Below, in pieces: positions 1 through 13,542 of a DNA stretch of 64,000 bases; positions within the stretch are counted from its first letter, which is position 1, and every line of letters starts with the position of its first letter. The notes below the pieces were generated by a model, which saw only the letters and a list, made by a program, of their open reading frames with translations, searched no databases and was not told the origin of the DNA. Source of the DNA: Patagioenas fasciata (Eukaryota; Chordata; Aves; Columbiformes; Columbidae); NCBI RefSeq assembly GCF_037038585.1, contig NC_092520.1:189638604-189702603 (forward strand). The letters are read 5' to 3'. The translations under genes were made by a program, and so were the position numbers.

Positions 1-3000
1 AACATTTCCTGTGTAGAAGCTGTGGGAACTTACAAACCTAGTAGGGTCCTGGATTTTCCTGGAGTTTATTATAATTCATTGAACATTGTGGTATAAAAAA
101 CAATTTCTTTGAATATATTTTTTCTATAAATTAGCATAAAATTATTTTAGTTGCTTTACGCTGAAATGTGTTATTGAAAAAAAAACCTTCCCATCCTGAG
201 TTTCATACTGGTACTGAATATTACGAATATTACAACCATGGACTCTACATGTGCACAAGTACCTTTACTGAGAAATGTTTTCCTGCTATTAGATATTTAA
301 TTATACTCCTGGCTATAAAAAATGAATATATTTTTTCTTAATAGCTATTTACTTGCTCATAAGCTGTTTTAAACTGTGGTGATCTGGTATTTATTCCAAT
401 TGAGAGTCTGTCACACAGTGTATAAGAGATGTAGCTGCTATTCTGCTTTCCTCATAGGGAAGCTTGTACAAGTAAATAGTATAGCTAAAAAAGGAATGTA
501 AGATGGAGATATTAACTCAATCTAGACAACTAGCACTGCTGATCTGAATTCTACATTTGCTGAAATGAATGACAAGGCTTCCACTAAATTCAAGCAGAGT
601 CATGACCATAATTTGGATGGAATAACGTCATGATTAAATATAAATAAACCTACAGCTCCTAATAAAATTATTAGAGTTGTCAGTAGCAATTTGGATTAAT
701 GTCATGACTTGTGTTTCATCTGATGGTGAAAAGTCTTAGTGACATAAATTCAGATTTCTCATAGTCTGCCTCTAAGCAGGCAATTGATAGCTCAACATTT
801 TGTCATCCTGGTCCATGAGTGATTTGGCATCCTATAACATTTGGAAAAATTCAAATTTAACAATTCATCAAGTTAAACATGGGCAAGAATGGAATATAGA
901 CCATTAGCCAGGTGTGCCTTTAATGTAATTTAAGTTTCAGCTGTATATGAAGATAACGTCTAACTTAGACATTCAAAGAATATTGTTAATGAGTAATGAT
1001 GTGTTCATTTGGTCAAAGACATTCATTTTATTTCATGATGCATGGTCAGTTTACATAAAAGATTTTTATCATAGAGTTGACACCTAAAACAAGGAAAAAA
1101 ACCTATTGATTCTATTGGATAAGACACTTGTAGAAATTGCAAGTAATTGAATATTAACATACTGTCATAAAATCCAACCCTAACAACTGAAAAATTCACT
1201 ATTGTAATCAGACAGAGAAAATCAAAGAAAAATAAGGTTGTTGGTCTCTACAGCAGCATAAATCACATCAAAGTAACAGATTAAGCAGCAATAAATGTTA
1301 ATCTTCATTCCAGTTGGTTTTATTGGTGATGTAAATTAGTTTAGAGACATTTTTTTTAGCTTCTCTTAATTTTAGAAATCTCTCATTCAATCTGCTAGGT
1401 GATGTTTACATCTCTTAGAGGAAGTCACAGTTTTGATACTCAGTTCAATACTCAAGGACATTATTCAAGCCATCAGATGCTCTTTCATAAATGTTCTTTC
1501 CAACCTCATACTAAAACTTGACTGCCACTAGCTCTTAGATAAATGATGCATGCAATGTTTATCTGCGTTGCCACAGAGATACTGAACAGACATTTGCTGA
1601 GGACTGGCTGCCTTGATTAAAGATGAAGTAATTGTTAATGCTATAACCTTTTTGTGCTACTCTGGGCCCTAAGGGATTTTATACTAGATAAATCCTCTTT
1701 CAGTGTCTTTGAAAAAGTGTACCTTTGTAGAGCATAATCATACTATCTGCTTCAAAACATGATGCATCCCTGCAGAAAGAAATTAAGAAATTAATGTCTA
1801 CAAGAATAATTTTTTTCTATTCGCTGTGAGATATTTTCACTGTCTCACTGTGCAAAGCACCTGGCAAACACATATTCAGACTCGGTCTGACAACTTACAG
1901 CACAGTTGTGTGGCTCCATTCAGTTTTTAGTCATCAAAGAACTTAGAGTGTGTCCTTCCTAGAATGACTGGAAGTCTATGTTTAACTACCCACTGGGTAC
2001 TACAGTTCAAGTGTCATACAGTTTTAGTGTTCCCACTTGTGTTGGTACGTAACAGAATATGTGTCTACAGAGGAAAGGTCCAAACTCAAGTTACTTGAGA
2101 AAAGAACCTAAATCAAAATGTATTTGGTCTGGATCTATTGCCATAGATCTATTGCAGAACCTTAACTGTCCATATTAAAGTTGTATAATGTCTTTATTAA
2201 TATAATATAAACAATTAGAAAAGCAAATATGATTTTCTAAAGGTCATTTTAGAAGTTGCCAGATACCTTGGTGTTAACAATGTAACTTCAACAGGCTATA
2301 GCTCTTGCTCAGTCTAAAGGAGTTAGAGATTGAAGAACTTTTGGGGATCTTGCCCTCTGTCTCTAGAATTCAAACTAAGCTAAGCACAAGAATGTATTGA
2401 CAGAGACAAAATTGATAGATTTGTAGGAATTTATTGCCTTCAAAACAATGCACTGATTTACAAATGAGATCCTACTTGATAAACCTGATATAGTATATCA
2501 TACCAAGTGGATTTGCATGATAATTCAGCTTTTTTCAATACAGTACTGTAAAAAAAAGAAACCATTTCCTCTTCAAGGAAGATTGCTCTAATAATTCATA
2601 TACCCTAGGGCAGGCATCTTGATGCAAGCTCATTTGTAGCTCAACGTCTAGAAAATTAAAAATACATTCCACATTCTGTAATTTCATTACAGACTTAGAC
2701 TTTGAGAAAAAGAAATTCTAGAGATTCAAAAGTAAAAGCGAATTGAAGATACATCCATCAGTGCTCATGTGCTTCATGTACTTCGCTTTTGTTCAGTTTC
2801 TGGTGAAAATACCAGGAAAAGAGAGGTTAAGAAAGTACAAGAGAAGGAGAATAGATGCAGCACAAGCATCTTGGTTCGCAATAATCTGTCTAATTTTTAA
2901 CTAGACAGTGGAATGAAACGGACTGTAAATCCACTATATAGGGTCAATTTTACTCTGTAAAAATTGTAGTCAGTTGAAAGAGCAGGTGGTGACATTGTAG

Positions 3001-3689
3001 TCAATGGTCTCCAAAAGCTAATTGAGAATGATAGGAGAAAAAAATCCGATGTAATATATAGCTGAACAGATTTCCAACTCACCCTAGACACGCATTACAC
3101 ACATCTGTTCTTCATTCCCAATGAATGACAAAATTCCTCTGAGTTTCTTCCAAAGAAACTCATCAACAACCCAGAAGACAAAGAGGCATACATGAAACAC
3201 ATGCTGAATTTTATCGACCCTAGATTAACAGTTGTTCTAATCATTATCAACTTCCAATGTAATTTGAAGTATATCATCAATGTATATTTTTCCTTAAATT
3301 TCAAAATATTTTTATGACTTGCATTCCTGTGGTGCCCATAACATGAAAAATGACATTCATCAATACAGGGAAATCACTGTAATGAAATGGTTTGCAATCT
3401 AAATTGTACAACAAATAGAAACGACATTTCAAATCTGTGTTGTGAAAGAACAAAATACATTTTGATAAGTTGGTGAGGTTCTAAAGGTTGATGTCATTTT
3501 CCACAACATTTTCAGGTGTTTAAATTCCCACAGAGTATTTTATATTGGTGGGGATATTAAATCAAGCAGTATGTAAAAAATTAAGAAATAAATACTTTCA
3601 TTTCTCATATATTCTCAAAGGTCACAAGTACTGAGTACTAATTTATCATATGATTACAAATCTAGTATACAGTGTTGAAGACTCAACAA
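1..3689. other. Non-coding AT-rich DNA, no gene seen
   Basis: No frame here exceeds about 70 codons and none resembles a known protein family. There is no recognisable interspersed repeat, no CpG cluster and no microsatellite of note. Short A and T runs and TAAT-rich patches (for example around 655-700) are what AT-rich vertebrate DNA normally shows. It could hold non-coding regulatory elements, but nothing in the bases alone proves this. Confidence 0.7.
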
Positions 3690-4210
3690 GTGCCATTGTA
3701 CTCAGTGCTGGTAAGGCCCCATCTTGAATACTCTAGTTCAGTTTTGGGTCCCTCATTGTAAGAAAGACATTGAAGTACTAGAGAGAGTGCAGAGGAGGGC
3801 GATGAAGCTGGTGAGGGACCTGGAGCACAAGTCTGATGAGGAACAGTTGAGGCAACTGGAGAAAAGGAGGCTGAGGGGAGACCTTATTGCTGTCTACAAC
3901 TAAATGAAAGGAGGTTGTAACATGGAGGGTATTGGTCTCTTCTCCCAAGCAGCAAGTGATAGGACAATACAAAATGGCCTCAAGTTCTGTCAGGGGAGGT
4001 TTAGATTGCATATGAGGAAAAAATTCTTCATGGAAAGGGTTGTCAGGCATTGGAACAGGCTGCCCAGGGAAGTGTTTGAGTCACCATCTCTGGAGGTGTT
4101 TGAAAGGTGTATAGACGAGGTTCTTATGGTTTAATGCCAGAGTTAGGTTATGGTTGGACTCAATGATCCTGCGGGTCTCTTCAAACCAAAATTATTGTAT
4201 GATTCTATGA
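3690..4210 (+). mobile_element. CR1 LINE fragment, 3' portion, 5'-truncated
   Basis: The block reads as the 3' part of a chicken-repeat-1 (CR1) non-LTR retrotransposon. It begins with the 'gtgctggtaaggcccc...ttgggtccctc' segment, continues through 'gagagagtgcagaggagg' and 'ggctgaggggagacctt', and ends with 'ggttggactcaatgatcctgcgggtctcttcaaacc' and the CR1-type tail 'attgtatgattctatga'. A residual frame at 3904-4134 still encodes the typical CR1 end, including [10 protein letters not shown]. The element is 5'-truncated, as most CR1 copies are, so the endonuclease and most of the reverse transcriptase are missing. An in-frame TAA at about 3901 and many substitutions show it is dead. There is no poly(A), as expected for CR1. 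The 5' edge is uncertain by about 20 bases. Confidence 0.95.
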
Positions 4211-4449
4211 AGTTGTGTTCTACTAACATCTTTTTCAATGCACTGTTAATTGCATTTCTCATCATCTGATACTAAAAGTCAGCTTTTCTGCTTGTACACA
4301 GTTATGGACTCCTATCCAGATTGATCTGACACAATTTTGTGCTTGTTAAGAATCTGGCCCACAGACAATGAAAATGACATTTTCCTTTACACAGAATCTA
4401 ATTTTTTTTGCAGTGTTATGGGAAGCATCCCAGCATGATTTTTCTAGAT

Positions 4450-5143
4450 TCACACCTCTTCAGGACTAAGCATACCAACTGAAGTCCAAAAATTGAAGGA
4501 GTCTTCTTTCCAGATGCTCATCTCTACCATCAGATTGTCAATAATTGGGACTAACTGTAATGGAAGAGTCTTTCTGTGTGTGATTGTTGGAGGCACTAGA
4601 GCTCGAAGATGCAGACCTATCCTGTCTCTCATGTTGAACATGACCCAGAATTGTCTCCCATCTCTCAGTCCTTCACAACTGGGTCTGTAACATAACTGTT
4701 TGCACTGATGTATCATCTCCCTGTGATTCTATAGCCTCACATGTCTGACATAGTTTAATAGACTTATTCTGCAAATTACCATTCATTTTGGGAACCTGTT
4801 GGTCATGGATATGGAACAGGGGTTTGCAGATATGGGGCAGAGGCTTAGGATGCTGCTTTGCAGCTTTGAGTGTGCTTACTGAGCAGGCTCCACATTCAAT
4901 TGAGTGCTGTTATAATCCACATTTCTAGTTTCTGCTTAGTGCCACAGCCTCATCCCAGTCAAATGAACTGTCTGTAACAACCTGATTCTTTTGTTTGTTC
5001 CATAAAATGACATAATTCATGGGTTCTTGTATTTTGTGAGGAAAGAAACTTGAGAAACCTACAGAAGAATTGTGGTGGATATACTGTATGACATTAACAA
5101 GACAGCACTTAAACTCCTTCAGGCATGTGTAGAGGACCACATG
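4450..5143 (-). other. Cluster of adjacent open frames, possible eroded coding sequence
   Basis: On the minus strand one frame is open for about 70 codons from 5140 (it opens on GTG, with a stop shortly upstream). It is interrupted by TAG and TAA within 15 bases and then stays open for about 78 more codons to a TGA near 4690. A frame shifted by one base then carries 88 codons down to 4450. The translation is not low-complexity; it contains for example NYVILWNKQKNQVV and FWVMFNMRDRIGL. I do not recognise a family. Short frames of this size also occur by chance across the window, and the plus strand is open for 65 codons here, so this may simply be a stop-poor patch. A decayed retrocopy or viral relic is the alternative. 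Confidence 0.18.
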
Positions 5144-5715
5144 CCTACTATTGGATATTTACCATCACCATAATAAGAAATGATGTTCTGAAAAGAAGGC
5201 CCAGAGGAGTAATCCCACGTCAAAAAATGATGAGAACTCTTATTCCAAATACCAGAACCACCTCCGAGACTTAATTTTTCCTCCAATGCGATATGAGAGG
5301 GTAGTCAATGTATTATATTTGCCATTGCAACCGTACATTTTTATACTGCTTTACACAGAAAAATCTTTGAACCACTCCTTGGAGGGATAAAAGTCACCAG
5401 AATTAGTAAATTATAGATGGTTTCCCTGGGAAACACAGATGTGAGCAGTGCTTCCAAAGCATACAGACTATGTCACTGGTGTTCCATACATCAAAGACAG
5501 TGTTTTATATGCATGTGCCACTGTTCCTACTTACACACTACAGCTGTAGAAAAGTCTAGAATCAAAATGTTTATCTCTGTGGTCATACAGTAAGTGTTAA
5601 AAGAATAAACCAAAATCCAACATTGTCCAAAGGATTTTCAGTTGTTTAGAGATGAGTTAATTACCTTATTTAATTCAGTATGGCTTTGAAATTCTGAAGA
5701 CAGTGTAGTACTTAC

Positions 5716-5785
5716 AGTGATTGCTCATTTACTAACACCTACACACACTCTTCTAAACAAAAGAACCACTCGTAATTATGCTTGA
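5716..5785 (-). other. Splice-bounded segment, candidate non-coding exon
   Basis: On the minus strand a good acceptor (pyrimidine-rich stretch then 'tattttcag') precedes 70 bases that end at a GTAAGTAC donor. All three frames contain stops, so if it is an exon it belongs to a non-coding RNA or an untranslated region. Donor and acceptor consensus matches of this quality occur by chance several times in 64 kb, so confidence is low. Confidence 0.12.
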
Positions 5786-7779
5786 CTGAAAATACAGAAC
5801 AGTGTTGTCCATTTTGTCTGGTAAACATACAAAAGAATGCAGACTTTTAAAGGAAGGCAGCTCTATTTTATCCTTGGGTATCTAGAATCATCAACAAGCA
5901 GCCTCACAGTGCCCCTGGAAAGGATAAAACTTACATCCTCATTTTACAAGCAAGTCCTCCTATGATAATATTGTTCTGTCTTAATGCCAGGGTAATTGAA
6001 AATGTTACCCCACTGTTTGCCATAGCATCTTTGTTCTGTTGTATTCTTCAACATATTCTACTGAGAAAAACTCCAATATGAAAATCACATAATCTTAAAA
6101 GGTTATAATTTTATGTTTAAAGCTTCTACCACCTGTCATCAAGTGTGGTTGTTTCTTGGTAATCTTGGTTTTCTCATTCTGTTGTCTTTATAATAATTTC
6201 CATGTTACTTGGGGAGTGGTAAGAAAAAGGAATCCTGAACTTTTCCTTGTTCTGAATCACCAGCTATCTCGCACAGACCACCAGCTGTCTTCTCTTCAAA
6301 ATTAGGCAACAATCCAGTGAACGTAAGAGAATCTTTCGCTAAGTCACTAGGTTTACAAAACTGTAGAAATAACAGGCTCTAGCTGTGTGAGACCTAACCA
6401 AGATAACTTTATTATGTGGTTGAAAAGGTGCAGACAATTCAGACTAGAGCCCTTCCTAACAGTGTCACAAACTCAAATACCACAATGACAGCTAAAGCCT
6501 GAACTTCGGTTAAGAATCTGAAGAATCTGCTAGTAAAGCATGTCTTGCAGGCAGCAATATGGGCGTACAGTGATGGGCTTGGGAGTCTGCCAAGCCTTAA
6601 TTATAGCCTGGACTGTGGGATCTCTGTAACAAATAAATTAGCAAAGCCTCTTGCTGACTTTCTATTCTCTGGACATCCATAATCCCTGCAACATATTATT
6701 AGAGTGATGGTTATAACATCTTTCTAAGTGGAGACTATCACAAGTGGCCTCATGCCTTCAGATTTCTTGTTTGGAAGTTGTCTAATGCTTGAAACAGGAT
6801 ACGACACTCTTGCTGTTAGAAACAACCTTGTTTTTCAATTGGCAAAAGTACGGTAGAATTTTAGTGGATAAACACTTTCAGTTCCCAAAACATGGATTTC
6901 TTAAATCACTTTAGGTGACTAAACTATGTGCATGGGGCTGGAGAATACAACACAAGGACCCTCAGTAAATTTCAGACTTTCTGGAGCAGAAGCCGGTGGT
7001 CAGATGAGAAGCTGCAAAGCAGTTCAAATTGTAGCAATGCCTCTATTCGGACAAATGTATCCCTCCTCTAATGTCTGATCCCCACTTCTGAATCCATGGA
7101 TATTCATAAATGGCAATTCTTCATATACTCCCAATCTGCAATGCCACCAGCAACACACTTCCATTATAATCTGTTTCCCTCTTTCCCTCTGCTATTTTTA
7201 GAGATAACAGTTCCTCAGACAGTTTGGAAGCCTCTTGCTCTGGCTAACCCTGTTTTGGAAAATATTCTGTGACTATAACCAGTTGGATCATAAAGATGTT
7301 TGAATAGTAAGCTTTCCGAAGGACTTTCCAACAAATTATCTCGAGTTCTTGGCTTTTACTAGGCTAATGTGTGCATATTCTGCTTGCAAACAAACCAACA
7401 GCCTAGCTGACTGAAAGGAAGTTTAATAGTCTTTCAGATACAGCTGGGAAAATTCCACTCTTAAGCACTGATTTAATCATCTATCCACATTTTATGAAAG
7501 ACAATATCCAAACAGGATAGTTTATCTTTTTCCCCACGATCCTGCTAGGTGGCATGCCAAACAGAGCCTGATTTAACTGTGAGGTCTTTCTGGACATCCT
7601 TCTTTGAGCCTGCAGATGAAATGTCAAAGTATCAGGATCAGAATGTCCTCTTGCTTCCCACTATGCTGAAATTCTGTTATTCTGCAGTTCTAACAGGGCT
7701 ACATCACTGCAGCTGACAGGGGGTTATGTCCTTTATTCCTGAACGTCCAGATGCAAACCGTTACGTTTTTTAAAAAAAT

Positions 7780-7804
7780 GTTTTGTTTTGTTTTGTTTTT
7801 TTTT
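7780..7804. repeat. (TTTTG)n pentanucleotide microsatellite
   Basis: About four TTTTG units running into a T-run, followed by more A/T-rich sequence. Confidence 0.85.
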
Positions 7805-8467
7805 AATTTTTCCCCACCTAATAGAAATAAAGCCTAACTATAAAAATCCAATTTAGAATCTACATCAAGATGACACAACTTTCCCATTCTCTGGCTTCCA
7901 AGATTTGATACAGGTTAGCACAACCTCCAAAAATCAGTGAATGTCCACCTTTGAATTCACCTTCCCTCCAGATTTCAACCAGTTGCAGACACAAATCTGT
8001 ATCTCTGTGGTCTTACAAGAGGCAAACCTCCTTTAAAGAAGTAAGGATGACAAAATTTTGCTGTCCTTATCAGACAAACTCTTGCAAGAAATATGCTCTG
8101 TCTTTCAATGGAAAAGAAAGGCTTGCATATTCACCCTACTCTCTGTGAAGTAAAGAAAGATTTTAGGATTTTCAAGTTCATTATCAATGTGTGGGTTATG
8201 AAGAATTGTCCCTAGATCTGACAGCACAGTCGAACACAAACTTGGTGTAGATTTTGTTACAATGGAAGAATTTTCTGTAACTTTACAGAGCCCACTTACA
8301 AAAGATACAAATGCTACCCAAGTTCTATTTAGAAGAGTTCCCTCCATCCTCCGAACAAGATTTAACTAAACAAGTTTCAACTCAATAAATAACGTAAATA
8401 TATACCTCTGAAGAGAAAGCAGCAACACTGATCTAAGAGGAAGGCCACACTAGCCCTCCTTTAGACT

Positions 8468-8493
8468 AAAAAAAAAAAAAAAGAAAAAAAAGA
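8468..8493. repeat. A-rich mononucleotide tract
   Basis: A run of 15 As, a G, then eight more As. No retrocopied gene body is recognisable upstream, so it is called a simple repeat and not a processed-transcript tail. Confidence 0.85.
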
Positions 8494-9587
8494 AATTGGA
8501 AACAATGTGTAACAGCCCAGAAACAAAGACAATGCAAATTTTAGAAGTGCCAGGTACAGTAAGTATGTCTTCTTCCTAGATATAAAAGAGATATCAGAGA
8601 ACAGATGTTGGTTTGAGTTTGCTTCTCAAATAGGTCAGCTTCTTATGGTCTGAACTTTGAATAGACTCTGGTAAAACATTTTTTTTCATTCTAATCAAGT
8701 ACAAATGTCCTATATTTTCCTTACTTTCCATAAAGTAAAATGGGGCCTTAAGACAACAAGAAGAGGATCTTAAGGTAATAATATTATATTTCTAGATTTA
8801 AAAATGCTGATTCAGGATTTTCTAAATTAATATGATGGGATTTAAACAATGTGAAACAATTTACTGTATTGAATACACTCTCAGAACATTTGATAGCACA
8901 AATTTGCTAGTTCTTGAAAATTAGGTATACCGCTGTGAATGAGTAATTAGATATAATTGGATAGCAAATTAATGAGCTGAAGAGCTTAAAAGTAATGAAA
9001 AAACAATATGGCCCAAATGAATTACAGTAAAACAGACAGATGACAAAATGAGGTATGCAATACTTAATCATTTGCAAATATTTTAAAATGCAATTGCAAA
9101 TATTTTATTCCTATAGAATGTTCTTCTATTTACTTAGTAGGCAACACTTATGATTTTCAAATTATTATTGTATAATTTGCAGACAACTTACCTGAAAGTA
9201 AGTCTATTCTCTCTTTGAAAAATGCAGGATATTTCTTGCAAATGTTAAAGTATGCATGATTCTGTGTGTGGCTGTGCACACATATGTGCTCATATACGTA
9301 TGCAGTCACTTGGATTGCAGTGTTGTGTCTACTCCAGCCCCCACAGATGTCTTCCAAGTTCTACATTTCTAAATGATGTCTACATTGCTCTAACATAATT
9401 ACTATGCATCTATTGCTATTTTGCTTGGTGAAGATTGCTCACATGTGCTGTATGCTAATGCAGGAAGTGTTTACCATTGGTGGTGAACAAATAATCTATT
9501 CCAAGTTGTTTTGGTCTCAGTATAAATGCAAAAATATTTTACTAATGTTTTCTGCCAGATAAGAAGGTATTTTTTAATATAAGTTTC

Positions 9588-9626
9588 TCTTTCATTTTTC
9601 TTTTTCTTTTTTTTTTTTTTCTTTCC
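9588..9626. repeat. Pyrimidine-rich T tract
   Basis: An interrupted T/C tract with an uninterrupted run of about 14 Ts at its 3' end. Confidence 0.8.
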
Positions 9627-12600
9627 CACATTGTTTCAAATGCCAGTAGGTAGAGTGATAATGCCCTGAGATACAAAAAGATTTCCAGGAAGATTAATGT
9701 TGTATCTTTCACAATAAGTTGTTTATTAACAGAATATAAAAAATAAATCGTACACAATGCTGAGATATAGGGAGAATATAGTACCCAAAATCCATGCATA
9801 CAGATATGGGTTATGAGGATGATCCAAGTCACAACCACCTTCTCAGTGGACTGAACAGTACTAATAGTCTAATCTAATACCTATTTGGCAATAGGATTTG
9901 GAAATGCAGAATAAACATGATACCCAGAAGGGACGTTCATTTACAGTAACACAGCTATATTTTTGTTCATACATGAGTAGAGCAGGATACTCATTTTATT
10001 TTCATACTCCCTCAGTATCCTTGCACCGAATTACCTTTTAGAGTCTTCTTCACAGGAGGATATGGTGTTCCTCATAAGCTTCACCTCCTTGTCTCCTTTC
10101 TAGATAATAATTTATTCACCTGCACGCAGTTACTCACTAGAGAAATGGTTGCCATTACTCCTGGACACATTGCAAAAAAATGAACAAGGGAGAAAATAAA
10201 TTAATTTTGGATGATATTTTGCCTGTGTTAACTACTACCAGCTTAGGGGTCTCAACCTTTCTTTGGAAAGAGGCTCATCAATATTATATATGTGATAGAG
10301 GAAGTCCTCTTGTCTTACCTCTTTATATACTTAACTTTTACCTTTATTTTGTAGAAGCATATCGCTCCCCCTTCCATGCAGTCTGCCTTCTTTTGTCTTT
10401 TTACTGGATCAGTAGCTAACTGGTTGCAGGTTTTAAAGTATATTAAATGAACTGGCATACCTCTTCCTTGTGTTCTGCTAAAAAGGAAGGAAGACCATAA
10501 ATGCAGTTGTCATGTATATATATTACTTCTGTTTTCTTTCTTACTGTGGCCAGAAGTATTTAAATTTGAACTATCTGCCTAACAAAAACCCACCAGCTCA
10601 TCAGACCAGATCATTAAAGGTGGAGACAGCTATAGGCTGGTACTGTGTGTGTACTTGCGAATGTTTGCCATAGAGTTTTACGCATCAATCTGTAAACTGA
10701 CATTTATTTCATTCTTCTCATTGAATAGAAGTTTCCTGGACCATTCCTCTTGAGCTAGATGAGGGAGAAACATTACCTTGAATAAAAGCTTTTTAAAAGT
10801 GAATTAATATTTTGTGCTGTATGACTGCATAAGGCGATTCACTAAATGAAGGTGTGTATCTGCAAGCATTAGATATTCTCATCAGTACATGAATATCAAA
10901 GTGGCAATGTAGCTGATGTGCTTTCGGGTTTGTGGATTAGTTAAGAGAGTCTAAAGCTATTTTAATTTGACACAACAATCATTCATATCACCTCTTAATA
11001 AACACACCTGGCAAATACAGAATTTGAAGCAGTTAAAGGGAATAACGTGAAGGGAATAATAAAACAATACATGTTACCCAGGTAAGGTCCAGTTTCTGGA
11101 TGGATATTTCAAAAAACAGAAGTCAATACCTTAAGTTAAAGACAAATGCTCTTAATTTTTGGCAGATAAGTTTTATCAGAATGTGATCTGTAAGGAAGAT
11201 GCACAGAGACATCAGGCAGACAAAGCTATTCCCTACAGGCAAATATTCCCTTAAAATCTCGGCTGATGTCAGGTTCTGATAGGTTTCCCCAAGCTACACA
11301 AAATTATTTCCCTCTGTCATTAAAGCGGGCAAGCCCAGTGGATGAGATCTTTAGGAGACTGGCAGTGTAAGAATGAAAATTTTATGGCAGAAAGAGCAAA
11401 TGACTCTGGACATTTAGGTTCTGACAATACTTGACTGCTGGTTGGTATCCTTGAAAGTAGAACTGTAAATGAACTATTAACAATGGCGTTTGCAGTTGGT
11501 AAATAAAGCTTCTCACCATATGTGAAAATAGTTTGACTCTATTACAAAGTTCTGCCAGGAAGATCATTATGAAAGAACAATTGTTCTTAGATTTTGCATG
11601 TATGCCAAACTGTGTGGCAAGAATATTTTCCATTTATGTGTCATAAATTATTCTCATTCACTATTTCATTAAAAGACAGCAGCAATGACCCCCTTTGGGA
11701 GAATTTTCTAAAACATAATCATGAGATATAAAAATGAGATATTATTTATATAAGGACATATAGGAATGTCTTAGCATAACATTCTAGAATTCTGAATTCT
11801 GGGGCTATGTCTGGAACAGAAAGTCTACAGTTCTACTAATTTGGAAAACAAAATAAATTTAAAAAAAATGCTATGCCTCTGGATTACATAATTGTTCTTC
11901 AAACAGGCAAGAAACATTAGGATTTTGAAAGTGTAACTATTTTTTTTTTTCTTGAGGGAAAAATGATAAAGTGATACAAGATGCTTTTTAATAATCATTC
12001 ACTGGAACTTATATGTGGTTCCTGTTATTGCCCTCGGATATTGAAATTGAATTAACATTCATAGGAAATGTTTTGCATTTTTTGTTAAGGTCTAATTACT
12101 GGGCAGCATAGCAATAATGATACACTTTATGTTTTGCAATACATTCTGAATGGCCCAGCTTAGGTTATTCTTGATCGTTTTTCATTCTTGCAGTGGGGCA
12201 AAACATACAAACCCTAGTGTGAGAAAGCAAATGACTTTTGTGCAGTTAAATGCTATCCATCACAAGTTTAAACTGCTCAAAGGTATTTCACTAATTTGGG
12301 GACCTGTGGTCCACTAATGAAAGTACTCAAAATTATTTTTGAACAATATTACTCTGTCAAAGTACATCTCATCAATGAGGCGGGAGAAGGCCTTTTGCTA
12401 CAAAACTGAGAGGATGATGTGGCCGTTGCTTGTTATTTCTAAGGTAGTCAGCGTGTTAAGCTCTCTGAGTGTTCTGATATCAGTTAACTCTAGCAACAGG
12501 TTTGTCACCTCTAATTCTTCATCCAGCTAACCAACAATTTACACTGAAAGTCAGGAAAGATTGATTTTAAAAGAGATTTCAAACTGACATAATATATTTT

Positions 12601-13477
12601 TTTCCTTTCTGTGAGTCACCCGGATTCTAAAATATTTAAATCATTGCTAAAATTGTGATGGGTCTTATATTTTTCAGAGTAGTTTAAATCTAAGGGGAAA
12701 AAAGTGTCCTCAGTAGATGGGAAAAGTTAACCCATCTTTGGGATGTTTTTCTTTGACTTCTTGCAGAAACGACATTTTTGGGGTTTCCTTTATGCTTGTG
12801 TGCATGTTTGTAGGCATTACTTGTATGTTTGTGAATCTGCTTAGGTACTGTTTCTGAGTCTCCAAAAACATGGACAAATTCAAATAATTTGATGGACCAG
12901 AAGTGTCATGAATTCATGTAAGAAGACAAAGAAATGGAGAAAAAGATGAGAAGTCTGTCGTGGTTGAGACGGAAAAACAGCATAGACCAAATTCTTCCAG
13001 GATGAAAGTAGTAGATGCCATCTATTGCCACAAGTGCATTTTTATACAGTTTTACCAATTCATGTGTCTCTTCACTACTGGTTACAAGTTACAGCAGTAA
13101 AATCTCATTGGCTAATTTTGCTATCATCAATGTTACTCTTCTACTCCCTTCTCTCTCACGAGTACATCCTTAACATCTCCGGATACTCCTTTACTCCCAT
13201 CTTTCTCACAGGTAGGCCTTCATATCTTCAAGGCTAATTTCTGTTCCCATGCCCTCCATCAGGGAATCCACGGACCCACCGTAGTCCCCCACAGAAGTCC
13301 TATAAGTTTAAAGAAAAATATTATATATGTACATATATGATACGTATAAAAATGTCAGGTCAATTTATCCAGATACCAATAGTATCATGCATCAATACAG
13401 AATGCATGAATGACTCAATTTCAACAGAAGTGAGGCAAACTAGATCTTTCTGTAGAGGTCTTGATCATTCTCTACAG

Positions 13478-13542
13478 TAAATGGAAAAGACAAGTTTCTC
13501 CCAGGAGGAATTTGGATTGGAGAAATTTAACTTGCTGTGGAG
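13478..13542 (+). other. Splice-bounded segment, candidate small exon
   Basis: The sequence 'cattctctacag' looks like an acceptor and is followed 65 bases later by the strong donor 'GTGGAG|GTAAGTC'. An ATG lies four bases after the acceptor and its frame (MEKTSFSQEEFGL...) stays open for 20 codons to the donor. One other frame is also open. No known protein is recognised. It could be the first coding exon of an unannotated transcript, a non-coding RNA exon, or chance. Nothing nearby forms an obvious partner exon. Confidence 0.15.

Larger units (their letters stand above)
4211..7779. other. Non-coding DNA between CR1 and (TTTTG)n
   Basis: Mostly unique AT-rich sequence without recognisable repeats. 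Two low-confidence items inside it are listed separately: a run of adjacent open frames on the minus strand (4450-5143) and a splice-bounded minus-strand segment (5716-5785). The rest shows nothing beyond short frames and short A/T runs. Confidence 0.6.

Noticed and set aside
3904-4134. 76-codon plus-strand frame as a host gene
   Set aside because: It is the residual 3' end of a CR1 LINE, recognisable from [10 protein letters not shown] and the surrounding CR1 sequence.
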